From: Sphingomonas radiodurans
GTDB lineage: Bacteria > Pseudomonadota > Alphaproteobacteria > Sphingomonadales > Sphingomonadaceae
Length of the DNA stretch: 64,000 nucleotides
NCBI RefSeq assembly: GCF_020866845.1
Contig: NZ_CP086594.1
Coordinates: 930,001 to 994,000, forward strand
Direction: 5' to 3'
Shown here piece by piece: positions 44,526-54,826 of this stretch. The notes beneath the pieces were generated by a model. That model saw only the letters and a list, made by a program, of their open reading frames with translations, was not told where the DNA came from and made no database searches. Made by a program: the position numbers and the translations under genes. Position 1 is the first letter of the stretch, and every line of letters starts with the position of its first letter.

Positions 44526-44963
44526 TCAGGCCGCGGGGGTGAAGCCGGCGCGCAGGTCAGTCGCGGCTTCGATCGCATTCTCGGCGAGCGCGCGCAGCTC
44601 GATCACGATCGTGTCGAGCGACGACGTCGTCGCCAGTTCGCCGAACAATTCGTAGAAATCGCGCCCGTCGACCGTCGCGATGCCGAAGTTCGACAGCGGC
44701 ACCAGCTTCTGCGCCTTCAGCAGGAATTCGTTGAACGCCGCGCGGTCGGGCTGCTCGTCGCACGGCCACAGCAGCACGGATGCCGCGATCTGCTCCTCGC
44801 TGACGTTCACGAACGCTTCGAGATCGCCGTGCTGGTGCATCGTCACCAGCAGCACCGGTTCGGCGCCCTCGACGATGCGCAGCCCGAATTCGCCCGCGCG
44901 CACCGGTTCGCTATCATCGAGCGCGGCCTTCAAGGTGCGAACGGTCCAGGCGATTTCGGTCAT
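44526..44963 (-). CDS. yjfI: DUF2170 family protein (YjfI-like)
   Basis: A 145-residue cytoplasmic protein of the DUF2170/YjfI family: LLVTMHQHGDLEAFVNVSEEQI, LWPCDEQPDRAAFNEFLL, and VPLSNFGIATVDGRDFYELFGEL. The function is unknown, but it is always found with PspA-like YjfJ. The ATG at 44963 is chosen; the longer frame adds 23 residues of poor coding character. It starts the minus-strand unit yjfI-yjfJ-yjfC. The 109-base gap to the divergent yjfK gene should hold promoters for both units. Confidence 0.9.
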   Translation of the reverse strand: MTEIAWTVRTLKAALDDSEPVRAGEFGLRIVEGAEPVLLVTMHQHGDLEAFVNVSEEQIAASVLLWPCDEQPDRAAFNEFLLKAQKLVPLSNFGIATVDGRDFYELFGELATTSSLDTIVIELRALAENAIEAATDLRAGFTPAA

Positions 44964-45072
44964 GCGCGTCTCTCCCCGTGATGCGGTGCCTACATAGGGG
45001 TTCGCGCAACGCGCGCTAGCCGCCGTCGCCATGCTGTTCTAAGCGAGCGCCAGGAAACCAGCGAGGCTTTGC

Positions 45073-45711
45073 ATGTTCGATCGCTTGTTCGGCCGCAGGT
45101 CCGGTTCGGCGGAGCCGGAATTGCCCGCCATCCGCAACATCACCATCGGGCGGACGGTCGTGCTCGATCCGCTGGCGTGGCGACGGTTCGGTGGCGCGCT
45201 GCTGTTCCCGTTCGATTCGGATACGTTGCAGATCGTCGCGCAGGGCGTCGTCCAGCTCGACGGCGGCGGCTTCATTCACCGCTTCTACACCGATGAAGAC
45301 GTGATGTTTCAGGCCGTCACCAACGATCGCGCCGGGCAGGACGTGACTGACGTGACGATCTTCGCGCCGTGGGAAAGCAAATACCCCACCGGTCGGGGCG
45401 AGCGCCCGGCCTGGCGCGAGCGGCTCACCGCGCGCACCTTCACCGACGAGGGCCTGCCCGAATACAGCCGCGCCTGGTTCGGCGACGAGGCCGAGCGGCA
45501 GGATCCGGTGACCTTCTGGGAAGATCTCCACGACGATCGCGACGGGATCGTCGATCGCCGCATCTTCCAGACGTGCATGCTGTACGCCCGCACCGTCGAG
45601 GGCGACGGCCGCGAGTTGCTGCTTGCGATCGATCAGGAAACCGAAGCAGGCGAAGTTTCGTTCGAGATCATGCTAGGGATGGCGCTGGAGCTCGGCGAGT
45701 TCCGCGCATGA
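45073..45711 (+). CDS. yjfK: DUF2491 family protein (YjfK-like)
   Basis: A 212-residue cytoplasmic protein of the DUF2491/YjfK family. Signatures are RNITIGRTVVLDPLAWRR, FIHRFYTDEDVMFQ, and FAPWESKYPTG, with PVTFWEDLHDDR near residue 145. The function is unknown. It opens the plus-strand unit yjfK-yjfL-yjfM, divergent from yjfI. The strict co-occurrence of these families with a PspA paralogue points to a shared envelope-stress role. Confidence 0.9.
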   Translation: MFDRLFGRRSGSAEPELPAIRNITIGRTVVLDPLAWRRFGGALLFPFDSDTLQIVAQGVVQLDGGGFIHRFYTDEDVMFQAVTNDRAGQDVTDVTIFAPWESKYPTGRGERPAWRERLTARTFTDEGLPEYSRAWFGDEAERQDPVTFWEDLHDDRDGIVDRRIFQTCMLYARTVEGDGRELLLAIDQETEAGEVSFEIMLGMALELGEFRA

Positions 45712-45721
45712 GGAAAGAACG

Positions 45722-46135
45722 ATGAACGCAGGCTATAGTTTTCAGGACAGCGCGATCGCGTTCCTCGTCGCGTTCGTCGCTGCCGGGCTGTTCACGATCG
45801 CGTTCAAGGTGATTTACCAGGCCGCCACGCCGTATAATGAGCGCACGCTGATCCGCGACGGCAATGTGGCCGCAGCGATCACGCTGGGCGCGGCGCTGCT
45901 CGGCTACATCCTGCCGCTCGCCTCGGCGCTGGAACATACCGTCAGCCTCGTCGAATTCGCGGTGTGGGCGCTGCTGGCCGGCGTGATCCAGATCGTCACC
46001 TTCACCGTCGTGCAGCGGATCGTGATGCGCGACCTGGGCGAACGGATCGTCCGTGGCGAGCTGGCGGCGGCGATCTACATGGCGAGCATCTCGCTTGGCG
46101 TTGGCCTGCTCAACGCCGCGTGCATGAGCGTATGA
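45722..46135 (+). CDS. yjfL: DUF350 family membrane protein (YjfL-like)
   Basis: A 137-residue inner-membrane protein with four helices, matching DUF350/YjfL: SAIAFLVAFVAAGLFTIAFKVIY, then NVAAAITLGAALLGYILPLASAL (conserved GNVAAA), and AALYMASISLG-like sequence near the C-terminus (AAIYMASISLGVGLLNAAC). The gene starts ten bases after the yjfK stop, so the two are cotranscribed. The family has no known activity. It is the likely membrane partner of the PspA-like protein. Confidence 0.92.
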   Translation: MNAGYSFQDSAIAFLVAFVAAGLFTIAFKVIYQAATPYNERTLIRDGNVAAAITLGAALLGYILPLASALEHTVSLVEFAVWALLAGVIQIVTFTVVQRIVMRDLGERIVRGELAAAIYMASISLGVGLLNAACMSV

Positions 46136-46145
46136 GGACCATCTG

Positions 46146-46700
46146 ATGAAGCGCTCGCAATCGATCGTCCTCACCACGCTGATGGCCGGCACTGGCCTGT
46201 CGCTCAGCGCCTGCGAAGGCCCGGCCGACACGCCCGTCGACGCGCGCAGCTACACCAGCGTTGCCGAATGCCGCACCGCCGGCGCGATCCCCGCCAGCCA
46301 GTGCGAGACGGCCTTTGCCGAGGCGCAAAAGGCCAACGAGCAGAACGCGCCGCGCTTCGACAACAAGCAGACGTGCGAGGAGCAATATGGCGCCGCGCAG
46401 TGCCAGCCACGCAACAACGGCAGCTTCTTCACCCCGCTGCTGACCGGCTTCATCGTCGGGCAGATGCTGAACGGCGGCGGCGGCTATCGCGGTGCGCCGA
46501 TGTACCGCGACCGTGACGGCAATTTCTACGGCGGCGCCGGCAACCGCATCAGCCGCGACTATGTCAGCGGCCGCACGCAGGTCGGCTCGTCGGCATTCAA
46601 CGCTTCGGCCCGCGCACCCACGCGCGTCCAGTCGCGCAGCTCGGTGATCTCGCGTGGTGGCTTTGGCGGCGGCTTCGGCGGTGGAAGCTTCGGCGGCTAG
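46146..46700 (+). CDS. yjfM: DUF1190 family lipoprotein (YjfM-like)
   Basis: A 184-residue exported protein of the DUF1190/YjfM family. The signal peptide ends in a lipobox, LSLSACEGP, so it should be a lipoprotein. The mature part has cysteines in SVAECRTA, SQCETAFAEAQKAN and QTCEEQYGAAQCQ, then FFTPLLTGFIVGQML, and a glycine-rich tail. It follows yjfL by ten bases and ends the plus-strand unit of the yjf cluster. Confidence 0.9.
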   Translation: MKRSQSIVLTTLMAGTGLSLSACEGPADTPVDARSYTSVAECRTAGAIPASQCETAFAEAQKANEQNAPRFDNKQTCEEQYGAAQCQPRNNGSFFTPLLTGFIVGQMLNGGGGYRGAPMYRDRDGNFYGGAGNRISRDYVSGRTQVGSSAFNASARAPTRVQSRSSVISRGGFGGGFGGGSFGG

Positions 46701-46782
46701 CAATCGGCGCACAGCCTCTTTCCGCAATGTTAACCCACTCGGATTAGCCCGAACTCGACGTCGCGTTGCGAGAGGATGGCCT

Positions 46783-47014
46783 GTGCGGATCGATCAACTT
46801 CATCCCAAACCGACCCATGCGGAGCCGCTGGAAATACCCACGGAACTGCTTGGCAGCGTTCAGCGCCACCAAGCCAATCTTATGGCGCTGATCGTCAGCC
46901 TGCAGGACGCGGGTCTGAACGAGACGATGATCGACGCGAGCGTCCGCACGCTGATCGACAGCTACGCCGCGGAACTCACGATCGCCATTCGGGAAATGGT
47001 TCGGAGCCCGATCC

Positions 47015-47022
<8 letters not shown>
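46783..47022 (+). CDS. Small hypothetical protein (79 aa) coupled to the GGDEF gene
   Basis: A short acidic, helical protein that ends eight bases inside the start of the following GGDEF gene. The GTG at 46783 is chosen because of an AGAGGA ribosome-binding site six bases upstream; the longer frame overlaps the yjfM end and is arginine-rich. The sequence (PLEIPTELLGSVQRHQANLMA, then LNETMIDASVRTLIDSYAAELT) has the pattern of a small helical bundle. No family is recognised. The overlap suggests it works with the cyclase or tunes its translation. Confidence 0.65.
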
Positions 47023-48001
<979 letters not shown>

Positions 48002-48085
48002 TCCTCGTTCAGCGCTCAGTCAGCGCCGAGACACGCACTGCGGTTGGCTGATATATCGGACACGGCAGCAAACGAAGGAGCGACG

Positions 48086-48463
48086 ATGATCGGTGCGCGT
48101 ACGACTGGATCGATGATGGCGCTGGCGCTCTGCGGCCTAGCCGCGCCCGCGCTGGCGCAGGACGCGAACGCCGGCGCGACGATCTTCCGCCAGCGCTGCT
48201 CGCTCTGCCACGGCGCGGCGCCCGGCGCCCGCGCTACCCTCGGCCCGAACCTGGCCGGCGTGGGCGGCCGCCCCGCCGCGAGCACCGACTTCAAATATTC
48301 CGCCGCGCTCAAGGCATCGAAGCTCACGTGGGACAAGGCGACGCTCGACAAGTTCCTCACCGCGCCAACCAAGCTCGTCCCCGGCACCCGCATGGTCATC
48401 GCCACGCCCGACGCTGCACAGCGCGCGCAGGTGATCGCCTACCTCCTGACGCTGAAGCCGTAA
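48086..48463 (+). CDS. Small exported cytochrome c, class I
   Basis: A 125-residue periplasmic c-type cytochrome. A signal peptide (MMALALCGLAAPALAQ) is followed by the haem motif CSLCH in FRQRCSLCHGAA. The axial methionine lies in PGTRMVI near residue 105, in the usual region GPNLAGVGGRPA-SDFKYS-PGTRM for cytochrome c2/c550-like proteins. The ATG at 48086 has an AAGGAG ribosome-binding site. It may carry electrons to an oxidase or, in a phototroph, to a reaction centre, but this is not shown. Confidence 0.93.
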   Translation: MIGARTTGSMMALALCGLAAPALAQDANAGATIFRQRCSLCHGAAPGARATLGPNLAGVGGRPAASTDFKYSAALKASKLTWDKATLDKFLTAPTKLVPGTRMVIATPDAAQRAQVIAYLLTLKP

Positions 48464-48485
48464 GCGCCGCCGTAGACCTCCCCCC

Positions 48486-48556
48486 GTCATTCCCGCGCAG
48501 GCGGGAATCCATATTCCAGTTCAGTGGTTATGGATCCCCGCCTCCGCGGGGATGAC
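48486..48556. repeat. Dispersed palindromic repeat, family A variant (GTCATTCCCGC type)
   Basis: The inverted ends GTCATTCCCGC and the matching GGGGATGAC enclose two short palindromes, CCCGCGCAGGCGGG and CCCCGCCTCCGCGGGG. It sits between the convergent cytochrome and molybdenum-hydroxylase genes, where it can also act as a terminator. It is related to the elements at 52965, 57589 and 63883. Confidence 0.7.
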
Positions 48557-48579
48557 GAAAGAAGCGGCCACAGAACCCG

Positions 48580-50892
48580 CTAAAGAATCTTGTCCAACGT
48601 AATCGGCAGATCCCGCACGCGCTTGCCCGTCGCATTGAACACCGCATTGGCGACCGCCGCAGCGACCCCGGTGATGCCGATCTCGCCGATCCCGCGCGCG
48701 CCCAGTGGCGATCGCGGATCGGGGATATCGGTCCACATCACGTCGATTTCGGGCACGTCGAGGTGCGCCGGCACGTGATAATCGGCGAGCGACGGGTTCA
48801 TGATCCGCCCGCTGCGCTCGTCGAACAGCGTCTCCTCGGTCAGCGCGAGCCCAAGCCCCATGATCATCCCGCCGCGGAACTGGCTTGCCGCCGTCCGGGG
48901 ATTGAGGATCGCGCCGCAGTCGAACGATCCCAGCAGCCGGTCGATCCGCACCTCGCCCGTCACGTCACTCACGCGCAATTCGCAGAACATCGCCGCGGTG
49001 CTGTGCATCGCGAACTTCAGCATCTCGAGCGGCGCAGTGCCTGCCGCAGTGACGGTCACCACGTCGCGATTGGCGCGCGTCAGGATCGATCGGTAGCTTT
49101 CGTGCCGGCTCGCATCCGTAGCGCTGCCGATCCCCTCCTGCCCCAGCCGGATCTCGCCCGGCCTGAGGCCAGCAAGCGGACTGTCGTTGCCCGCGAGCCG
49201 CAGCAGCTCGGCCGGCAGCTTCTCCGCCGCCGCCAGGATCGCGCCGGCCAGCGACACCGTCTGCGCCGATCCGCCCGCCATCGGCGCCGCCGGCAGCGCC
49301 GAATCGCCCATCTCGACGCTCACCGCGTCGAGCGGCAGCCCGAGCCGATCCGCCGTCTGCTGCGCGAGCACCGTCGCGGTGCCCATGCCCATTTCCTGCG
49401 CCGAGCAAGCAATCACCGCCGTGCCGTCGCGCCGGATCGTTAGCCGCACGTTCGCGCCCGGCATCCGGATATAGGGGAAGCTGCCACTGCCGCAGCCCAT
49501 GCCGATCCGCCATTCGCCGTCGCGCCGATCGCCTGGCGTCGGCGAGCGCCGCTCCCACCCGAACCGCCCCGCGCCGTCCTGCCACGCCTTCACCGGCGCA
49601 TGCTGCGAGAAGGGCGCGCCCGACACCGGATGCTTGTCGGGCAAATTGCGCAGCCGCAGCGCGATCGGATCGAGCCCCATCGCATGTGCCAGCTCGTCGA
49701 CCGCGCTTTCCAGCGCGAACGTGCCGATCGCCTCGCCCGGCGCGCGCATGAACGTGTTCGGCACCACCGCCAGGTCGATGTGCCGCTGGATCATCTCGAA
49801 GCTCTTCGAGCGATACGCCGCGCGCGATCCCAGCGTATATTGCTCGGGGCACGCGCCATAGGTCGGCATCACCGACCAGCCGTCGTGCAGCAGCGCGGTG
49901 AACCGCCCCTCGGCATCCGCGCCGATCGCGACATGCTGCTCGGTCGGCGTACGCCCGCCGATGATGCGGTACACGCCCTCGCGGCTCAGCTGCAGCCGCA
50001 GCGGGCGCTTGACCATCCGCGCCGCCGCCACTGCGACGATCTGATGGTCCCAAACCCCCTTGCCGCCGAATCCGCCACCGACGAACGGCGACAGCACGCG
50101 AACCTGCTCGCGCTTCACGCCGAAGACCTTGGCGAGCGTCGCCGCTTCGCCCGCGATCATCTGCGTCGTGTCGTGGACGGTCAGCTCATCCCCCGCCCAC
50201 GCAACGGTCAGCGCATGCAGCTCGATCGCATTATGGTTGTGCCCCGGCGTCCGATAGATCGCGTCCACCTTGTGCGCGGCATTGGCCAGCTCGCGCTCGG
50301 CGCGACCGACGGACAGGTGATTGCGGTCGATCAGGATCGAAGGGATGATCCGCGCCCCGGGCTTCGCCGCCTCGAACCGCGTTTCGGCCGGCGTGGTCTC
50401 GTATCCGATTTCGAGCAGCGCGGCAGCGTGATCGGCCTGCTCCTGCGTCTCGGCCACCACCACCGCGACCACCTGGCCATTATAATGAACCTTGTCGTCC
50501 TGCAGGATCGGCAAGTCGCTGTTGCCGACCGCGCTGGTGTCGGTCATCGAAATCAGCGCCGGGCTGGTGATCCGCGGCATGTTGCGATGCGTCACCACCA
50601 GCACCACGCCCGGCGCCGCTTGCGCCGCCGCGGTATCGAGCCGCGTGATCCGCCCGCGCGTCACCGTGCTGTGCACCAGCGTCGCGTAGCAGAGCCCGGG
50701 CATCGCCACTTCGGCGGAGAAGCGCGCCTGCCCCTTCACCTTTGCCGCGCCGTCGAGCCGTGACGCTTGCCGCCCCACCTCGCCGCGCTTGCCGATCAGC
50801 GGATCGGGCGTGCCCCCGGGCAGCCACCCCGCCGGCACCCAGCCGAGCGCGGTACGGACCGAATCGACGATGACATTCTGTACCCGGCTCAT
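48580..50892 (-). CDS. Molybdopterin-binding subunit of a xanthine-dehydrogenase-family aldehyde oxidoreductase (PaoC-like)
   Basis: The 770-residue large subunit that binds the molybdenum cofactor and carries the active site. The N-terminal hammerhead region is [21 protein letters not shown], followed by [35 protein letters not shown], and [10 protein letters not shown]. The catalytic glutamate lies in [11 protein letters not shown] near the C-terminus. The order and fused 4-base overlaps with the FAD and 2Fe-2S subunits match PaoABC/YagTSR. The likely substrates are aldehydes or N-heterocycles. It is the last gene of the operon. Confidence 0.93.
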   Translation of the reverse strand: MSRVQNVIVDSVRTALGWVPAGWLPGGTPDPLIGKRGEVGRQASRLDGAAKVKGQARFSAEVAMPGLCYATLVHSTVTRGRITRLDTAAAQAAPGVVLVVTHRNMPRITSPALISMTDTSAVGNSDLPILQDDKVHYNGQVVAVVVAETQEQADHAAALLEIGYETTPAETRFEAAKPGARIIPSILIDRNHLSVGRAERELANAAHKVDAIYRTPGHNHNAIELHALTVAWAGDELTVHDTTQMIAGEAATLAKVFGVKREQVRVLSPFVGGGFGGKGVWDHQIVAVAAARMVKRPLRLQLSREGVYRIIGGRTPTEQHVAIGADAEGRFTALLHDGWSVMPTYGACPEQYTLGSRAAYRSKSFEMIQRHIDLAVVPNTFMRAPGEAIGTFALESAVDELAHAMGLDPIALRLRNLPDKHPVSGAPFSQHAPVKAWQDGAGRFGWERRSPTPGDRRDGEWRIGMGCGSGSFPYIRMPGANVRLTIRRDGTAVIACSAQEMGMGTATVLAQQTADRLGLPLDAVSVEMGDSALPAAPMAGGSAQTVSLAGAILAAAEKLPAELLRLAGNDSPLAGLRPGEIRLGQEGIGSATDASRHESYRSILTRANRDVVTVTAAGTAPLEMLKFAMHSTAAMFCELRVSDVTGEVRIDRLLGSFDCGAILNPRTAASQFRGGMIMGLGLALTEETLFDERSGRIMNPSLADYHVPAHLDVPEIDVMWTDIPDPRSPLGARGIGEIGITGVAAAVANAVFNATGKRVRDLPITLDKIL

Positions 50893-51875
50893 GCGCGAAC
50901 CCCGCTCAATTCGGTGAGAACGGCGACGAGCGTTCGCTGCGCCAGTGCGACCTTGAAGGCATTCCCCGGCAACGGCGCAGCATCCGCCAACTCGGCAGCG
51001 GCAGCCGCAGCGAACGCCTGGGGCGTCGCCAACTCGCCGCGCAACGCCGCCTCAGCCTTTACCGCGCGCCACGGCTTCGGCGCGACGCCACCCAAACCAA
51101 GCCGCACATCGACGATCCGATCGCCGTCCAGCACGATCCCCGCCGCGACGGAAACCAGCGCGAAGGCGTAGCTCGCCCGGTCGCGCACCTTGCGATACGC
51201 CGATCGCGCCGCAAGCTCGGACGGCGGCAGCTCGATCGCGACGATCATCTCGCCCGGTTCCAGCACCGTCTCCAGTTCCGGCGTATCCCCCGGCAAGCGG
51301 TAGAACTCGGTCAGCGGCACCACCCGCGTGCCGCCCGCGCTCGCCAGATGGACGCGCGCATCGAGCGCCACCAGCGCCACCGCCATGTCCGACGGATGCG
51401 CCGCGATGCACGCCGGCGACCCGCCGAGGATCGCATTGTACCGCACGAAGCCACCCCGCGCGTCGCAGCCGCTGCCAGGCGCGCGCTTGTTGCAGCGCGA
51501 TCCCGCCGCATCGGCGAAATACAGGCAACGCGTCCGCTGCAGCAGATTGCCGCCCATCGTCGCCATGTTGCGGATCTGCGTCGATGCGCCCGCCAGGATC
51601 GCGCGCGCCAGCATCGGATAGCGCGTCCGGATCATCGGGTGCGCCGCAACCGCGCTGTTGCGCGCCGCCGCCCCGATCATCATGCCGCCGTCCGCCGCTT
51701 CCTCGATCGCATCCGGCAACCCCGAAACGTCGACGAGCACGCTCGGCGCCTCGACGCCCTTGCGCATCAGGTCGACCAGATTAGTCCCCCCGCCCAGCGC
51801 GCGATGGCCATCGCTGGCAAGCTTCGCGATCGCGTCGGCCGCGCTGCTCGCGCGCAGATACGATACCGGCGTCAT
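50889..51875 (-). CDS. FAD-binding subunit with [4Fe-4S] motif (PaoB-like)
   Basis: A 328-residue medium subunit of the molybdenum hydroxylase family, which passes electrons through FAD. The FAD motifs are [16 protein letters not shown] and [13 protein letters not shown]. An insert with four cysteines, in [22 protein letters not shown] and [12 protein letters not shown], matches the extra [4Fe-4S] cluster known from PaoB and 4-hydroxybenzoyl-CoA reductase. That marks this operon as the Pao/Yag type. ATG and upstream TGA overlap on both sides. Confidence 0.93.
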   Translation of the reverse strand: MTPVSYLRASSAADAIAKLASDGHRALGGGTNLVDLMRKGVEAPSVLVDVSGLPDAIEEAADGGMMIGAAARNSAVAAHPMIRTRYPMLARAILAGASTQIRNMATMGGNLLQRTRCLYFADAAGSRCNKRAPGSGCDARGGFVRYNAILGGSPACIAAHPSDMAVALVALDARVHLASAGGTRVVPLTEFYRLPGDTPELETVLEPGEMIVAIELPPSELAARSAYRKVRDRASYAFALVSVAAGIVLDGDRIVDVRLGLGGVAPKPWRAVKAEAALRGELATPQAFAAAAAAELADAAPLPGNAFKVALAQRTLVAVLTELSGVRA

Positions 51876-52372
51876 GCCGCGCGCTCCGCGGCAACCGCCA
51901 TGATCGCATCGACGATGCCGTTATGCGCGCCGCAGCGACACAGATTGCCGCTCATCCGCTCGCGCACTTCCTCGCGCGACAGCGTCGCGGGGGCGGCGAG
52001 ATCGTGCGTGATATAGCTCGGCAGCCCTGCCTCAAGCTCCGCCAGCATCGCCGTCGCCGCGCAAATCTGCCCCGGCGTGCAATAGCCGCACTGGAAGCCG
52101 TCATGTTCGAGAAACGCCGCCTGCAACGGGTTCAGCCCGTCGCTTCCCAGCCCCTCGATCGTCGTCACCGAGCGCCCGTCCACCTGCACTGCCAGCGTCA
52201 GGCAAGACAGCGCCCGCTCCCCATCGATCAGCACCGTGCAGGCGCCGCACGCCCCCTGATTGCAGCCGACCTTGGTGCCGGTAAGGTGCCGCCGCTCGCG
52301 CACTAGATCGAGCAGCGAGACGCGCGCGTCCTCGGGCGGCTCGATGTCGGTGCCGTTGATCCTGATCGCCAT
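51872..52372 (-). CDS. [2Fe-2S] subunit (PaoA-like, without Tat signal)
   Basis: A 166-residue iron-sulfur subunit with two [2Fe-2S] clusters. The plant-type cluster binds through [14 protein letters not shown] and a fourth cysteine in RALSCLTLA. The second cluster uses CGYCTPGQI and [12 protein letters not shown]. Homologous PaoA of E. coli has a twin-arginine signal of about 50 residues. Here the protein starts directly at [15 protein letters not shown], so the complex should be cytoplasmic. It is the first gene of the operon, 46 bases downstream of the MarR regulator gene. Confidence 0.94.
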   Translation of the reverse strand: MAIRINGTDIEPPEDARVSLLDLVRERRHLTGTKVGCNQGACGACTVLIDGERALSCLTLAVQVDGRSVTTIEGLGSDGLNPLQAAFLEHDGFQCGYCTPGQICAATAMLAELEAGLPSYITHDLAAPATLSREEVRERMSGNLCRCGAHNGIVDAIMAVAAERAA

Positions 52373-52418
52373 GAGCCTCTCCCTCGGTGTCAGGAAGATA
52401 TCACGAACTTCGTACTAT

Positions 52419-52850
52419 TCAAGGATCGGCGGATGTAATCTTCGTCATCATCGCGATCATGTCGCGTCGCTCCTGCGCGGTCAGCGGCCCGAGCATCCGC
52501 CGATACAGATTACCATACATCGCCGCGAGCCGATCGACCCGCCCCTGCCCCGCCGGCGTCAGCTGCAGTGCCACCGCGCGCCGATCCGCCGCCGGCCGCT
52601 GCCGCGCGAGCAAGTCGCGCTTCACGAGACGATCGGTCGCCGAGGAAATCGTGGTATTCGCAACGCTCAGGAACCGCGCCACGTCGCTCGGCCCGCAGCC
52701 GGGGTGCCGCGCGACATAGAACAGCACTTGCTTGTCGAGTTCGTTGAGCGGCTTTTCCGGCCCCAGCGCCTCGGCCAGCTTGTAGCGCCGCGTGAACAGG
52801 TCGAACGCATCGCCCAGCGCAGCAAGTTCCTCGTCGGTCGGCGTCGTCAT
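52419..52850 (-). CDS. MarR family transcriptional regulator
   Basis: A 143-residue MarR protein with a winged helix: ELDKQVLFYVARHPGCGPSDVARFLSVANTTISSATDRLVKRDLL and the wing ADRRAVALQLTPAGQ, with flanking helices for dimerisation. It lies just upstream of, and on the same strand as, the molybdenum hydroxylase operon, and may repress it in response to a substrate aldehyde or aromatic acid. The ligand is unknown. Sequence is written here in short parts; it is one domain of about residues 35-110. Confidence 0.92.
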   Translation of the reverse strand: MTTPTDEELAALGDAFDLFTRRYKLAEALGPEKPLNELDKQVLFYVARHPGCGPSDVARFLSVANTTISSATDRLVKRDLLARQRPAADRRAVALQLTPAGQGRVDRLAAMYGNLYRRMLGPLTAQERRDMIAMMTKITSADP

Positions 52851-52964
52851 CCCACCGACATAAACGCAAGCCCCGCCCCCGTGCCAGCCGCTTCGTTATG
52901 CGGCACTTCCGCGATCCCGCACCCGCAGAAGCTTTGCATCATGCACGCGGTAGTAAGAAAACTC

Positions 52965-53047
52965 GTCACCCCGGCCTTGAGCCGGGGTCCCGCTTCTTGC
53001 CCCGCCATCGCAAAGGCAGCGGGATCCCGGGTCAAGCCCGGGATGAC
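52965..53047. repeat. Dispersed palindromic repeat, family A (GTCACCCCGGC type)
   Basis: The left arm GTCACCCCGGCCTTGAGCC and the right arm GGTCAAGCCCGGGATGAC are nearly complementary, with GGGGTCCCGCTTCTTG in between. The 83-base element lies in the gap between the MarR gene and rlmN, both on the minus strand. Copies are at 57589-57667 and 63883-63965. It has no coding content. Confidence 0.8.
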
Positions 53048-53093
53048 GTAAGCTTGAAAATCTAGCGCCGCCGGAAACGACGAACCAGAAACC

Positions 53094-54317
53094 CTACCCC
53101 AACGCCGCCATCTTCTCCTCGGCCAGTCGGTCCAGCTCCGCCCGGCTCTTCTTCTCCGCCGCGGTCTTCAACTGCCCACAAGCCGCATCGATATCGCGCC
53201 CGCGCGGCGTCCGCGTCGGCGCCGAGATGCCCGCCTCGAACACGATGTTCGAAAACGCCCGGATCCGCTCGGGCGTCGAACATTCGTACGTCGCACCCGG
53301 CCACGGATTGAACGGGATCAGATTGACCTTCGCCGGCAGCCGGTAATGCCGCAGCAGCCGCACCAGCTCGCGCGCATCGGCATCCGAATCGTTCTTGTCC
53401 TTCAGCATCACATATTCGAACGTGATCCGCCGCGCATTGTTGGCGCCCGGATAATCCGCGCATGCCTGCAGCAATTCCTCGATGCCGTACTTGCGATTGA
53501 GCGGCACGATCTCGTCGCGCACTTCCTTCGTCACCGCGTGCAGCGATACCGCCAGGTTCACCCCGATCTCCGCCCCCGCGCGCGCCATCATCGGCACCAC
53601 GCCCGACGTAGAGAGCGTGATCCGCCGCTTCGACAGCGCGAGGCCGTCGCCGTCCATCACCACCGCCAGCGCGTCGCGCACGTTCTCGAAATTGTACAGC
53701 GGCTCGCCCATCCCCATCATCACGATGTTGGTCAGCATCCGCCCCTCGGGCTGGCTCGGCCATTCGCCCAGCGCGTCGCGTGCCAGCATCACCTGCCCGA
53801 CGATCTCGCCCGCGGTCAGGTTGCGCACCAGCCGCATCGTGCCGGTGTGGCAGAACGTGCAATTGAGCGTGCAGCCGACCTGGCTCGACACGCACAACGT
53901 CCCCCGATCCGCGTCGGGGATGAACACCATCTCGTATTCCTGCGCGCCCTGCCCGTCGTTGACGTCGGATCGCAGCAGCCACTTGCGCGTGCCGTCGGTC
54001 GAAACCTGCGCCTCGACCACTTCCGGCCGCCCGATCACGAACCGCTCGGCCAGCCACGGCTGCTGCGTCTTGGCGATATCGGTCATCACCGAAAACTCGG
54101 TCGCGCCGCGATTGTAGATCCAGTGGAAGATCTGCTTGCCGCGCAGCTTCGCCTGCTTCGGCTCGAGCCCGCCGGCGGCCAGCGCCGCGCGCACGGCGTC
54201 ACGCGACAGCCCGACCAGATCGACGCGACCGTCCGCGCGCGGCGTCACGACGCGCGCAACGGGCACGGGATCGATGTGCCCGGGAATGGGCATGGGCGCG
54301 GCCGACAGTGTTTGCAT
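53094..54317 (-). CDS. rlmN: 23S rRNA (adenine2503-C2)-methyltransferase RlmN
   Basis: A 407-residue radical-SAM methyltransferase that methylates A2503 of 23S rRNA and A37 of some tRNAs. The [4Fe-4S] motif is [11 protein letters not shown]. The two catalytic cysteines are seen in SSQVGC and DIDAACGQL. The radical-SAM region [16 protein letters not shown] and [12 protein letters not shown] are typical. The N-terminal part ([15 protein letters not shown]) is also of family type. An extra 50-residue N-terminal segment is longer than in E. coli. It lies upstream of the IalB-like gene on the same strand. Confidence 0.95.
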   Translation of the reverse strand: MQTLSAAPMPIPGHIDPVPVARVVTPRADGRVDLVGLSRDAVRAALAAGGLEPKQAKLRGKQIFHWIYNRGATEFSVMTDIAKTQQPWLAERFVIGRPEVVEAQVSTDGTRKWLLRSDVNDGQGAQEYEMVFIPDADRGTLCVSSQVGCTLNCTFCHTGTMRLVRNLTAGEIVGQVMLARDALGEWPSQPEGRMLTNIVMMGMGEPLYNFENVRDALAVVMDGDGLALSKRRITLSTSGVVPMMARAGAEIGVNLAVSLHAVTKEVRDEIVPLNRKYGIEELLQACADYPGANNARRITFEYVMLKDKNDSDADARELVRLLRHYRLPAKVNLIPFNPWPGATYECSTPERIRAFSNIVFEAGISAPTRTPRGRDIDAACGQLKTAAEKKSRAELDRLAEEKMAALG

Positions 54318-54367
54318 GCGCCCGATATAGCGCGAAACGGCCGCACTTTCCAGCGCCTGCTATGGCG

Positions 54368-54826
54368 TCACCTGGCACACCCCAGCACCGCTGCATCGAT
54401 CGCCGTCGCCGCCCCGCCCAGCGCGTAGCTGTCCGCGAACGGCCGCCCGCGTGTGCTCACCCCAGACACGCTCATGCTCCGCCCCCCACGCATCGCCGCC
54501 ACGATCGCGCGGTCGGTCGCGGCATCCGGCGCCCACGCGGCGCGCGCATTCCCCGCCAGCGCAAAGCGCCGCTCGCCGATCGCCAGCGTCACCGGCGCCG
54601 CCACGTCACGTGCCGTCGACAGCCGCACGAACAGCGCCGCGCGCCGGGTGCTCCCGAACCGCGCCGCGACGCTCGCAAACGGCTTCGGGCCCCCCGATCG
54701 CGCGCCCACCGCCGCGCTGATCGCGTAGCAGCGCGGCGGACGGGCATCGCGAAATGCCCCCCACGCATCGTACACGCCGATCGCCGTCCGATTGCCCGTG
54801 AGCAGCAGCGCGAACAGCAGGCTCAA
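54368..54826 (-). CDS. IalB-like (invasion-associated locus B family) exported protein
   Basis: A 152-residue protein with a short signal sequence (MSLLFALLLTG) starting from TTG. It matches the IalB pattern: CYAISAAVG, AALFVRLSTA, AAWAPDAATDRAIVAAMRGG and SYALGGAATAIDAAVLGC. IalB proteins are small periplasmic or surface-associated beta-rich proteins first described in Bartonella; their role in free-living alphaproteobacteria is unclear. The start overlaps the stop of the histidine phosphatase gene (TTGA), so the two are cotranscribed. Confidence 0.8.
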   Translation of the reverse strand: MSLLFALLLTGNRTAIGVYDAWGAFRDARPPRCYAISAAVGARSGGPKPFASVAARFGSTRRAALFVRLSTARDVAAPVTLAIGERRFALAGNARAAWAPDAATDRAIVAAMRGGRSMSVSGVSTRGRPFADSYALGGAATAIDAAVLGCAR

